38,261 nucleotides of DNA from contig JBEPWB010000006.1 in NCBI GenBank assembly GCA_041642635.1, positions 1-38,261 of the forward strand. The letters run 5' to 3'. This document shows, piece by piece, positions 1-10,070 of the stretch (position 1 is its first letter; the number at the start of each line of letters is the position of its first letter). This stretch comes from JAAZVM01 sp041642635. Its GTDB lineage: Bacteria; Patescibacteriota; Gracilibacteria; BD1-5; UBA6164. The notes beneath the pieces are model-generated. The model did no database searches, was not told the origin of the DNA, and saw nothing but the letters and a program-made list of their open reading frames with translations. Both the position numbers and the translations under genes were made by a program.

Positions 1-844
1 TATATTTTGAAACCACCATTTTACATTCTTCACTTGTAAGTCTGTAAGGGTAACAAACAGTTATATCAGCTCAAATCATCCATCAATTATTAAGTCTTTT
101 TTTCAATATTCAAGCAACTATTGGTTTTTCAGAAGCAACTCTTTCTTCTTTTTCTACTATTGAGGCCAAATTTACAACATCGTTTATTGTATCTATATCA
201 TATTCACTAAAAATAGTGCTATAGACTCTATTCTCAAAATTATCTAATTGTTGAATTACAAAATTATTTATTTTAAAATTAGTAGAAACTCTGTACGTAT
301 CTGGATATAAAAATCATTCTAAAGTTTCTTGATTACCAATGAAATTATAAAATTCTCATAATTGTATTATTTTTTCAGTATTCTCAACATACTCAATGTA
401 TTCTTTTTCTTCGATTAATCATAAATCAGCCAAATATTCATCAATATCAAAAATATTCCATCATTCTAAAATAGTCAAATTCATTTCGTCAACTATCGGA
501 GTTTTTAGTGCTTCAAATAATTCTGAAATATTTGAATTTTCAGGTATTCTATATGTTCACTTTCTTAGTATAAAATCAGGCTCATTTTGATTCAAATAAA
601 TATCATACCATAAATTATCTAGTCAATCTACTTTAGATCTTAGGGTTTTAAAATTATCATTACTTTCAATATTTAATATTGTTTCATTTTCTATAATATA
701 AGAATTAGTAAAACTTGAATAATTATAAATTCCGAAAATAAAAAAAATTATTCATATCCATATAAATAATTTTATTAATCTAAATAAAACATTACTTTTT
801 TTGGACTCTGTTTCTATATTTCTTTGTTTAAAATTAGTTGGCAT
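1..844 (-). CDS. mltG: Endolytic murein transglycosylase MltG (YceG-like), 3' end cut by the window
   Basis: Membrane-anchored lytic transglycosylase that cleaves nascent peptidoglycan strands in the periplasm. The visible 281 residues start at an ATG read leftward from 844: a short basic N-terminus, one transmembrane segment (about residues 24-43), then the YceG fold. Family hallmarks are LEGFLYPDTY near residue 175 and, near the window edge, NLASIVEKEE with the catalytic Glu, VAGILKKRL and the substrate-loop region. The remaining C-terminus lies outside the window. In-frame TGA codons give glycine where homologues have glycine, for example LEGF. It is divergent from rpoB, and its promoter should lie in 845-950. 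Family assignment is strong because several motifs agree. Confidence 0.9.
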
Positions 845-877
845 TTTTTTTATTTTTTTAGTAATTTATTTTTTACA

Positions 878-906
878 ATATATTTTATTTTAAAAATAAA
901 ATATAT
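878..906. repeat. 29-bp A+T palindrome between mltG and rpoB
   Basis: Two perfect 14-base arms (878-891 and 893-906) surround a single base. It contains only A and T. It lies upstream of mltG and about 45 bp upstream of the likely rpoB -10 box, so it could be an operator or structured DNA. A chance palindrome in A+T-rich DNA is possible, though 14 bp arms are long. Confidence 0.5.
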
Positions 907-928
907 CAAATTTTAGTCAAAAAAACTT

Positions 929-956
929 TTGCTTTTTGGCTATTTTTACTTATAAT
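929..956 (+). promoter_or_regulatory. Probable rpoBC promoter
   Basis: A TATAAT box at 951-956 is preceded, after 16 bases, by TTGCTT at 929-934. Transcription would start near 962, giving a leader of about 150 bases before the rpoB ATG at 1110. The -10 box is perfect and the -35 box only partly matches the sigma-70 consensus. Confidence 0.5.
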
Positions 957-965
957 ACCCACGTT

Positions 966-1067
966 TGCACTACTTTTGATTGTGTTCTTCTGACAAAGTA
1001 GGGCATTTTTTCGTATATTCGAAAAATGAGAGGCATTATGATTGTGTAATTCTGAAAACAAGTCTCA
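966..1067 (+). promoter_or_regulatory. Tandem structured leader element upstream of rpoB
   Basis: Two copies of a 16-base motif, GATTGTGT-nn-TTCTGA, lie at 978-993 and 1040-1055 and differ at only the two nn positions. Each is enclosed by a helix of different sequence. In copy 1, GC-A-CTACTTT (967-976) can pair with AAAGTAG-G-GC (996-1004), allowing one mismatch and a bulged T. In copy 2, TGAGA (1027-1031) pairs with TCTCA (1063-1067). A third hairpin with a TATATT loop lies between them (about 1004-1027). The same loop on different stems looks like a binding site displayed twice in the rpoB 5' untranslated RNA. No known leader family was recognised. Confidence 0.45.
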
Positions 1068-1109
1068 AAAAACAAATATTTTATATTTATTAAATAAATT
1101 TGTTTTAAT

Positions 1110-4100
1110 ATGGCAAAAAATACTTCTAAAAATGTTGAAGTTGGAAGTTTGTATGACATAAAGGGTCGTCATTTTTTTACAAATGATAAATCTGTTGTAT
1201 GAATTCCAGATTTACTTGAGGTTCAATTAGATTCTTATAATGATTTTTTACAAAATGGAATTGATAGAGTTTTTTCTGAAAGTTTTCCTATTTCGGATCA
1301 CTCATGAGAAAAGGTAGATATTTATTATAAAGGATTTAATCTAGAAGAACCAAAATACGATCCAGTAACAAGTACAAGAAAAAGACTTAATTACGAAGCT
1401 CCTTTAAAAGTGAGACTTGAAATGTTAAATAAAGAGACTTGAGAAATAAAAGAACAAGATGTTTATATGGGAGGTATTCCTCTTATGACTGATATGGCAA
1501 CTTTTATTGTTAACTGAATTGAAAGAGTAATTGTTAACCAAATAGTTAGATCAACTGGTATATTTTTTACTACTTGAGAAGAAGGATATGCTTTAAAAAT
1601 TATTCCTGCTAGAGGTTCTTGGTTTGAAATTGATATTGAAAAAAAATGAATTATTAATGTAAAAATTGATAAAAAAAGAAAATTACCAATTTCAGTAATA
1701 CTAAGAGCTTATGGTTTAGAATCAAATGCTCAAATTTTAGAAGCGTTTAGTGGTTTGGGAGATGATATTATTGCAAATAATATTTGACCAACACTTGAAA
1801 AAGATAAAACAACTAATAGAATGGAGGCTTTGCATTCTATTTATAAACTATTAAGACCAGGTGATTTAGCAACTGATGAAAGAGTTGAAGAATTATTTCA
1901 AGTTACTTTTTTTGATGAAAAAAGATTTGATTTGTGAGAAATTGCAAGATTAAAAATGAAATCAAAATTAGGAATCCAAACAAACTATGAAGATGAAAAT
2001 TGAAAATTTTTATGACTTGAAGACTTGGTTGTTTCACTAAAATATTACTTAAATCTAGTTTACTGAGCAAAAGATCATTTTATTGATGATATTGATCACT
2101 TAGAAAACAGAAGAGTAAGATCAGTTTGAGAATTAGTAATTGATAAAATAAAAGTTGGTATTGCTAGAATGGAAAGAATTGCAAAAGACAGAATGACTAT
2201 TGTTGAAATGGATGATGCAACTCCATGAACATTTATCAACTCAAGACCAATCGTTGCTATAATGAAAGAATTTTTCTGAAGTTCTCAATTATCACAATTT
2301 ATGGATCAATCAAATCCACTTTCAGAAGTATGACACAAGAGAAGAGTTTCTGCTCTTTGACCTGGTTGATTAACTAGAGAAAGAGCTTCTTTTGAAGTTA
2401 GAGATGTTCACCCGACTCAATATGGTAGAATATGTCCAATTGCAACTCCAGAAGGACCAAATATTTGACTTGTACTTCACTTTGCATCATATGCAAAAGT
2501 AGATAAATATGGTTTTATATTAACTCCATTTAGAACTGTTCATCATGATGTAAAAAATGATGGAAAATCACCTGTAAATAGAATAGCTCTTTGAGATATT
2601 AAATGAGATGATTGAAAAGTTTTAGTTGAAGATAAAAAATATATTACTGCTGAACAAGCTAAAGAATTAAAAGAAAAAATTAGCGCTAAAAAAATAGACG
2701 TTAGATGATATGTTTCAGAAAAATATGATTATTTTGATGCTCACCAAGAAAGAGTTTTAACTATTGCTGAAGCTACTTCTCCAGTTGATGAATATGATAA
2801 TTTTAAATCAACAAGATTATCTGCTAGAGCTGGTAATGAACCAACTATTTCTTATGTTAGAGAAGTTACGCATATTGATGTTTCTCCAAAACAAACTATG
2901 TCAATTGAAACTTCACTACTTCCATTTTTGGAACATGATGATGCGACAAGAGCGGAAATGGGTTCTAACATGATGAGACAAGCTGTTCCATTAGTTGCTC
3001 CAGAAGCTCCAATTGTAGGTACTGGTATGGAAAGAACTGTTTGAGAATGATCAGGTTATGTTATTTTGGCTGAAGATGACTGAGAAGTTATCTGAGTGGA
3101 TGCTAAACATATCACTGTATTATACAAAAATGGTAATAAAAAAATATATGAATTGACAACTTTCAAGAGATCAAATCATGATATGATTATTCATCAAAAA
3201 CCAGTTGTTTCTCATTGACAACAAGTCTTTAAATGAGATGTTTTATGTGACTGACATGCTATTAATAATTGAGAATTAGCTATTTGAAGAAACTTAGTAG
3301 TAGCGTATATGCCTTGGAAAGGTTATAACTATGAGGATGCTGTTATTATTTCTTCAAAATTAGTAGAAGACGATTATTATACTTCAGTTCATATAAACGA
3401 ATATACTCTTGACGTTAGAGAAACAAAACTATGACCTGAACAAACTACTGATGATATTCCTAATGTTTCAAGTGCAAAATTAAAAGATTTAGACATTGAT
3501 GGTATAATTAGAGAATGAGCAAATGTTAAAGGTTGAGATATTTTGGTAGGTAAAATTACTCCAAAAGGAGAACAAGAATTATCTCCAGAAGAAAGATTAT
3601 TAAGAGCAATTTTTGGTGATAAATCAAAAGATGTAAAAGATAGTTCACTTAGATTACCTTCAGGGCAAGGTGGTAAAATTTTACAAGTTCATATCTTAAA
3701 AAGAGAAAACTGAGATAATTTACCTACTTGAGTTTTCAAACAAGTAAAAGTTTTTGTAGCTGCTACAAGAAAAATCGAAGTTTGAGATAAAATGGCTTGA
3801 AGACATGGTAACAAATGAATTATTTCTAGAATTGTTCCAGTTGAAGATATGCCATTTATGGAAGACGGTACTCCAGTTGATATTATTTTGAATCCGCTAT
3901 GAGTAGTTTCTCGTATGAACATTTGACAAGTACTAGAAACTCACTTGGGTATGGCTGCAAAAAGATTATGAATAACTGTTGCTACTCCAATTCTTAACTG
4001 AATGTCAATTGATCAAATTACTGATTTGATGGTAAAATCAGGAATGGAACCAGATGGTAAAGTTCAATTAACAGATTGAGAAACATGAAGANNNNNNNNN

Positions 4101-4582
4101 NAGAACCTTTCAAAGAAAGAACTGTTGTTTGAATCAAATTTATGCTAAAACTTCACCACTTGGTTGAAGAAAAAATTCATGCTAGATCTGTTTGACCATA
4201 TTCTATGGTAACTCAACAACCACTTTGAGGTAAGGCTCAAAACTGAGGTCAAAGATTCTGAGAAATGGAGGTTTGGGCTTTAGAGGCTTATGCTGCATCA
4301 AATATTTTACAAGAAATGATTACTATAAAATCAGATGATGTTGCAGGTAGAACTCAAGCATATGAAGCTATTGTTAAAAATGCTCCAATTAAAAAACCAA
4401 ATATTCCTGAATCATTTAATGTACTATTAAAAGAATTACAATCTATTTGATTAGACTTAGATTTATTAGACAAAGAAGAATTAGAAGCAAAAGAAGCAGA
4501 AGCAGAAGCAAGATATGACGAAGTTATAAGAATAGAAAACAAAGTACAAAATGGTGAAGAAAATAAAAAAGAAGAAAAATAA
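1110..4582 (+). CDS. rpoB: RNA polymerase beta subunit (contains a 10-N assembly gap)
   Basis: Beta subunit of the core RNA polymerase, about 1,157 residues, the usual size. The start is ATG at 1110 and the stop TAA at 4580. The fork/rifampicin region lies at about residues 389-435 (SSQLSQFMDQSNPLSE, then HKRRVSALGPGGLTRERA); the Asp, His and Ser linked to rifampicin binding are present. VREVTHIDVSP, PWKGYNYEDAVIIS, KMAGRHGNKG and the C-terminal QQPLGGKAQNGGQRFGEMEVW block are all present. Many of these glycines are TGA codons. Ten Ns at 4092-4101 fall just before EPFKERTVVG, and the frame differs by two bases across them, so the gap size is wrong rather than the gene broken. rpoC follows after 50 bases. 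Confidence 0.97.
4092..4101. other. Assembly gap (10 Ns) inside rpoB
   Basis: Ten unknown bases join ...DGETGR to EPFKERTVVG in RpoB. Codons lie in phase 0 before the gap and phase 2 after it, so the true distance is not ten bases. The protein is homologous on both sides and only a few residues seem to be missing. Confidence 0.99.
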
Positions 4583-4596
4583 TATTTTTCTTCTTT
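4568..4596 (+). terminator. Hairpin between rpoB and rpoC
   Basis: Perfect 13-base arms (4568-4580 and 4584-4596) with a 3-base loop, overlapping the last codons of rpoB. The stem is almost all A-U and no U-run follows directly, so it may attenuate, pause or process the transcript rather than stop it. rpoC has no separate promoter that I can identify. Confidence 0.5.
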
Positions 4597-4632
4597 GATA
4601 AAAAAATTTTTAATCTCTAATTAATAATCATA

Positions 4633-7600
4633 ATGTTTGATAAATCTTTAGATAATTTTCTAAATGACAAAATCACTGATTTCTCAGAAATAGCAAAAGA
4701 TATAGGTAAAAAAGATATTACTAAATGAAAAAATTTAGATAATTTAGCTTGAATATCTCTATGAATTGCTAGTCCTGAAAGAATTAGATCTTTATCTCAT
4801 GGTAAAGTTTTAATAAGTGAAACAATAAACTATAGAACTCAAAGACCAGAAAGATGAGGTTTATTCTGTGAACAAATATTTGGTCCTAGAAAAAATTATG
4901 AATGTGCGTGTGGTAAATATAAAAGAATTAGATACAAATGAATAGTTTGTGAAAGATGTTGAGTTGAAGTTACAAAAGCTTCTACAAGAAGAGAAAGAAT
5001 GGCTCATATTGATTTATATGCTCCAGTTGTACATACTTGGTATTTAAAATCAGTTCCAGGTAGAATTGGTTTACTTTTAGATTTACCAGTAAAAAAATTA
5101 GAACAAGTAGTTTATTTTGCTTCTTATATTATTACTGATATTTTTCCAGAAAGATTAGAAGAAGCAAATAAAGATCTAGATGATAAATATAAAGTTTCAA
5201 AATCAGAATTACAAAAAGAAGTTCAAAGAGAATTAAATGAACTAAAAATAAAAAAAGAAAATTCAGAAATTAATGAAAAAGATTTCAAAATTCAAGAAGC
5301 TTTCTTGATGTCGAAAATTGATGAATTGACAGAAGAGTTTGAAGAATTAAGAGATTGATTAAAAACTCTTCAAATCTGAGCTGTTATTTGAGAATTAGAA
5401 TATAGAGTTTTAGAATCAAGGTTTCCACATGTTTTTAAATGAGGTACTTGAGCAGAATATATTAAAGCACTTCTTGAAAGAATAGATTTATTACAATTTA
5501 TTGAACAACAAGAAATAGAATTAAAAAATTCTACTCAAATCAAACAAAAGAAAATTCTTCAAAAAATTAAGTTAGCTTCAAGTTTGTTAAAATCATGACA
5601 AAGACCAGAGTGGTTTATCCTAGAAGCTCTTCCAATTATACCACCAGATCTTAGACCAATGATTCAATTAGATGGTTGAAGATTTGCAAGTTCTGACTTG
5701 AATGATTTATATAGAAGAGTTATTAATAGAAATAACAGACTTAAAAAACTTATTGAATTAGGTGCTCCTGACGTTATTCTAAAAAATGAAAAAAGAATGC
5801 TTCAAGAATCAGTTGATATGTTATTAACTGGTGAAACTAGAACAAATAGATCTGGTTTTGTTACTGCAAATAAGAAAAAATTAAAATCTTTAACAGAAGT
5901 TTTAAAAGGTAAACAAGGTAGATTTAGACAAAACTTATTAGGGAAGAGAGTTGATTATTCTGCTAGATCTGTAATTGTTGTAGGTCCTGAACTTGAAATG
6001 GATCAATGTGGTTTACCAAAAACAATGGCATTAATACTTTTTAAACCATTTGTAATTGCAAAACTTATTGAAGATGGACTTGTTTATAATATCAAACATG
6101 CGGAAAAGTATGTAGAAAAATGATCAAAAGAAGTTTGGGATGCACTTGATGAAGTTATTGAAGGAAGATATGTTTTGATGAACAGAGCCCCTACTCTTCA
6201 TAAATTATCAATCCAAGCGTTTAAACCGGTTTTAGTTGAAGGTAAGGCAATTCAATTGCACCCATTAACTTGTCCTGCATTTAATGCTGACTTTGATGGT
6301 GACCAAATGGCTGTTCATTTACCTATTACTGAAAAAGCTCAAGCAGAAGCAAGAGATTTGATGGTTACATCAAAAAATTTACTTAACCCTTCAAACTGAG
6401 AACCAATTGTTGCTCCTTCTCAAGATATGATTCTTGGTTGTTATTATGTAACTGCTACAGATGAAAACTGAAAATGAGCTTGAAAAGTTTTTATTGATTT
6501 AAATGATGTTGAGTTAGCTTACGAAGCAGGTACTATTTGAATAAAATCTCCAATAAGAGTTAGAATTAACTGAAAAATTGAAGAAACTAATTACGGTAGA
6601 TTATTATTCAATAAAATAGTTCCAGAAGAATTAGGTTTTATTAATGAAACATTAAAAAAATGAGCTGTACAAAAAATATTAGCTAGATCATTTGAGGAAT
6701 TATGAGCTGAAAAAACTGCAAAATTTGTAGATAAAATTAAAGATTTTTGATATAAATATTCTACTATTTCATGATTATCTATTTCAAAAGATGATATGGT
6801 AATTCCAGAAAACAAAAAAGAATTACTAGAAGAAGCTGGAGAAAAAGTAAAATACATACAAAAAAAATGGTGGCACGGTTTTATGACTGAGGAAGAAAAA
6901 TATTCTCAATCAATTAAAATTTGGGCTGACGTAAAAAAAGTTATTGAATCTGAAATGAAAGAATTATTTTTACCAAATAATCATATTTATAACTTTATTG
7001 ATTCAGGAGCTAGATGAAACTGGTGAAATATTACTCAGTTATGTTGAATGAAATGATTAGTATCTTCTACTAGTGGTGCAACAATTGAGTTACCAATTCA
7101 ATCTACTCTAAAAGAATGATTTTCTACTCTTGAATATTTTATTGCGACTCACGGTTGAAGAAAAGGTAAATCAGATACTGCATTAAAAACTGCTCAATCT
7201 GGTTACTTAACTAGAAGATTAGTTGATTCAAGTCAAAATATTATTGTAAAAGAAGAAGATTGTAAAACAGTTCATTTTAAGACTGTAATTAGATGAGAAA
7301 AAACTTGAAGTTTTGAGGAAAAGTTTGAAGATAGAATTTATTCACACACTGTTGCAAATGACATTTTAGCCGATGATGGTACTGTTTTAATAAAAGCTAG
7401 AACTATTATTGATAATGAAATTTTGAAAAAAATTAATGCTAATAATGTAAAAAGAGTTGATATAAGATCAGTATTAACTTGTGAAACAGAAGGTTGAGTT
7501 TGTAAATCTTGTTATGGTTTAGACTTGTGATTAAATAGAGAAACAGAAATTTGAGCTCCAATTGGTGTTGTTGCTGCTCACTCGATTTGAGAACCAGGTA

Positions 7601-8661
7601 CACAATTAACGATGAGAACTTTTCACTCTGGTTGAGTTGCAAAAGAAGGTTGAGATATGACACAAGGTTTATCTAGAGTTGAAGAACTTTTTGAAGCTAG
7701 AAATCCAAAAGCTGTTGCTGAAATATCTGACTTAGACTGAGTAGTTGAAGTAGAAAGAACAAATGATGACTTAGTTATTAGAGTTGTTTCAGAATGATTA
7801 TCAGTTGAAGAATATTATTATGAAGAAGCTAATTATGATGTTGCTGTTAAAGTATGACAAGCAATAAAACCAAAACAAATCATAGCTAGATCTAATAAAG
7901 ATAAACAAAAAATTAATGCAACTTTTGCTTGAGAAGTTAAAAAAATAGAACCAGGTGTAATACATGTAAAAGATGTTGAACCTAGAACTGTTGAATATAG
8001 ATTTCCTGCAGGTAAAACTATTTTAGTTAAATCTGGAGATAAAATCTCAAAATGACAAAAAATTACTGAATGAGCATTAAATCTACAAAAATTAAAAGAT
8101 GTTGCTTGAATATTAGCTGCAGAACAATATATCGTTGATGAAGTAAAGGCAATTTATTCTTCTCAATGACAAACAGTTAATTCAAAGCATATTGAGATTA
8201 TTGTTAGACAAATGTTTTCTAGAGTTAGAGTTACTTCGAAATGAGATAGTGAATTTTTTCCATGAGATATTGTTGATATTATCAAATTTAATAATGAAAG
8301 TAACAAACTTATTAAAGAAGGTAAAAAATCAGGTATCGCTGAAAGATTATTGCTTGGTATTACAAAAATTTCACTTTATACTGAATCATGGTTATCTGCT
8401 GCTTCGTTTCAAGAAACAGTTAGAGTGCTAGTTGATGGTTCTGTATCTTGAAAAATAGATAAATTTAAAGAAATGAAAGAAAATGTAATTATCGGTAGAT
8501 TAATTCCAGCTGGTAAACAATATAGAAAAATTAATAATCAATCAACAGAAAATGATAAATTATCAGATCAATATTTTGATCCAGATGAAGATGATGTTGA
8601 TGTTTCTGAATTTCATTTAGAAGAAGTTAAAAAAGAAATGGAACACGAAAGTGATTTTTAA
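4633..8661 (+). CDS. rpoC: RNA polymerase beta' subunit
   Basis: Largest subunit of RNA polymerase, 1,342 residues. The catalytic magnesium loop NADFDGD is at residues 551-557. The N-terminal zinc site uses C91, C93, C106 and C109. The second zinc-binding region starts with C950 (CETEGGVCKSC), followed by the bridge-helix/trigger-loop block GVVAAHSIGEPGTQL and TMRTFHSGG. A coiled-coil insertion rich in Lys and Glu lies at about residues 160-240, in the clamp region. It starts with ATG at 4633, has no visible Shine-Dalgarno sequence and ends TAA at 8659. It is cotranscribed with rpoB and ends in a strong terminator. Confidence 0.98.
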
Positions 8662-8674
8662 TTGACAAATAAAG

Positions 8675-8716
8675 AATAATATTTATAAGTAATACACTTA
8701 TAAATATTATTTTTTT
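8675..8716 (+). terminator. Intrinsic terminator of rpoBC
   Basis: Perfect 16-base arms (8675-8690 and 8696-8711) around a 5-base loop, followed by a run of T. It lies 14 bases after the rpoC stop. Confidence 0.85.
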
Positions 8717-8730
8717 AATTTAAATGAAAA

Positions 8731-8949
8731 ATGAATAATTTAAATCAATTATTATCTATGTGAGAAACTTTAATAAATAATAATAAAAATAATTCTGAAC
8801 AAAATCGTTTTATTCAGAATAGAGTTTTAGAAGTTTTGTATTCTTCAGAAAATGATGGAGGATTAGCAGAGATTCTTTGAGTTTATTGAAATGATTTAGA
8901 CTTTGTTGATAGAGTTTATGCTATATTAGAACTTAAAAAAACAAGATAA
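8731..8949 (+). CDS. Small protein of unknown function (72 aa)
   Basis: Reads ATG to TAA with three TGA glycines, inside the space between two terminators. The protein begins MNNLNQLLSMGETL, is Asn-rich at the N-terminus and then forms a predicted helical part with a leucine-rich acidic end (VDRVYAILELKKTR). It has no signal peptide and no membrane segment. An upstream ATG at 8724 runs into TAA after four codons, so 8731 is the start. I do not recognise a family. It may be a small cytoplasmic protein specific to this lineage; being framed by its own terminator supports a real gene. Confidence 0.6.
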
Positions 8950-8979
8950 TAATTTTTTACTAAAAAATTATTATCTTGT
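8941..8979. terminator. Bidirectional terminator between convergent genes
   Basis: Perfect 18-base arms (8941-8958 and 8962-8979) and a 3-base loop. T-runs lie on both sides, so it can end the + gene at 8949 and the - gene ending at 8983. Its left arm overlaps the end of the + gene. Confidence 0.85.
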
Positions 8980-8982
8980 TTT

Positions 8983-9357
8983 TTATAAATCGTTTAACAT
9001 TTTTAAGACATCTTCTGCATCTTCTTCTTCATCTTTTGCTTGTTCTTTTTTTATTTTACTTTTAGAATCTTTTAGTTGGAATTCTTGCCATTCTATCAAA
9101 TGTTTTTCGTTTAAATTTTTGATTTCGTTTTGATATTTACTTTCTAATGCTTCTAGTTTTTTCTTTTCAGTATCCAAAATATTAAAAAGTCTATCAACTT
9201 GACTATCTGTCATTGAAGGCATAATATCAAACCAATATTGTTTTTCATCGTCATCCATAGATTCTGTTTCTATGATTAGATTTACAAGCTCATTATAATC
9301 TGCTTGAACTTGATCATTTATTTTAAATGTTTTTCAGTTATGATTTATTTCAGCCAT
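8983..9357 (-). CDS. Coiled-coil acidic protein of unknown function (124 aa)
   Basis: Starts at ATG 9357 read leftward (MAEINHNGKTFKINDQVQ) and ends TAA at 8983; one internal TGA glycine lies near the N-terminus. Residues about 60-110 form a charged heptad-like coiled coil (DTEKKKLEALESKYQNEIKN), and the C-terminus is very acidic (DEEEDAEDVLKMLNDL). It has no signal peptide or membrane segment. The motif MTDSQVDRLFNIL before the coil is the best-ordered part. No known family was recognised. It shares a divergent promoter region with the operon at 9489. Confidence 0.75.
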
Positions 9358-9392
9358 ATTTGTTTTTTTAATTTTTAAATATTTATGTTTTA

Positions 9393-9442
9393 ATTATATC
9401 AAACAATTTTAAAATTTGCAAATAAAAAATATGAGTTATAAT
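9393..9442. promoter_or_regulatory. Back-to-back divergent promoters sharing one -35 palindrome
   Basis: ATTTGCAAAT (9414-9423) is a perfect palindrome. On the - strand TTGCAA (9421-9416) is followed after 17 bases by TATAAT (9398-9393), serving the gene at 9357. On the + strand TTTGCA (9415-9420) is followed after 16 bases by TATAAT (9437-9442), serving the gene at 9489. Both -10 boxes are perfect. A single element may set both promoters. Confidence 0.55.
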
Positions 9443-9488
9443 TAGCATTAATAATTAAAGATTATAATTATTATTTAATAATTTCCAA

Positions 9489-9740
9489 ATGATATTAATT
9501 TATTTATGAATTTATACTTTGTTATTGGTAATACTTTGGTGATTTTTTATGGTTGCGAAAGTACACGCTTATAATTTTATAAATTTTTCTAGTAATATAC
9601 AAAAATATACAAAATTATTATTAATAATTATGATAATTTTATCTTTATTATGATATATTTCAATAATTTTTTGATCATTTGAAGAAGATTATTTGGAATA
9701 TAATGAAAGTGATTTTAATTTTAATGAAGTAAATTATTAA
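9489..9740 (+). CDS. Small two-pass membrane protein, unknown function (83 aa)
   Basis: Two hydrophobic segments at about residues 1-25 and 42-63, joined by a short polar loop with VAKVHAYNFINFS, followed by an acidic, Asn-rich tail (about residues 64-83). It starts ATG at 9489 and ends TAA at 9738, three bases before the HIT gene. I know no function for it. First place in the HIT/solute-binding operon suggests shared expression only. Confidence 0.75.
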
Positions 9741-9743
9741 TTT

Positions 9744-10061
9744 ATGAGTACTATTTTTACAAAAATAATAAATAGAGAGATTCCTAGTGATATAGTTTTT
9801 GAAAATGAAAGAATTATTGTTATAAAAGATATTAACCCAAAAGCAAAAACTCATCTTTTAATTATTCCTAAAAAAGAAATTCCAACTATTAATCATTTGG
9901 AAGAAAAAGATTGAGAATTATTAGCTGAAATGTTTTTTGTTGCAAAAAAAGTTGCAAAAGATTTATGAATTCAAGAATGATACAAATTAAAATTTAATGT
10001 ATGAAAAAAATGATGACAAGAAGTTATGCATATTCATTTACATTTACAATCTAATATATAA
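9744..10061 (+). CDS. HIT family nucleotide hydrolase/transferase
   Basis: Histidine-triad protein of 105 residues, a typical Hint/Fhit-branch length. The N-terminus MSTIFTKIINREIPSDIV is typical of bacterial HIT proteins, and the catalytic triad lies at the C-terminus as H96-I-H98-L-H100. Such proteins act on phosphoramidate or nucleotide substrates in the cytoplasm; the true substrate is not visible here. Several glycines, including those in NVGKKGGQEVMH before the triad, are TGA codons. It sits three bases after the small membrane protein and nine before the solute-binding-like gene. Confidence 0.93.
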
Positions 10062-10070
10062 AAATAAAAT

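Noticed and set aside
878..906. Palindromes as insertion-sequence ends or CRISPR repeats
   Set aside because: No transposase, no direct target duplications and no regularly spaced repeat units were seen.
950..1159. A 69-codon reading frame on the - strand over the rpoB leader
   Set aside because: It covers the promoter, the leader hairpins and the rpoB start, and its protein has no recognisable feature; it is a shadow of the leader.
1110..4582. rpoB as a frameshifted pseudogene
   Set aside because: The shift coincides exactly with the N run and all conserved blocks on both sides are intact.
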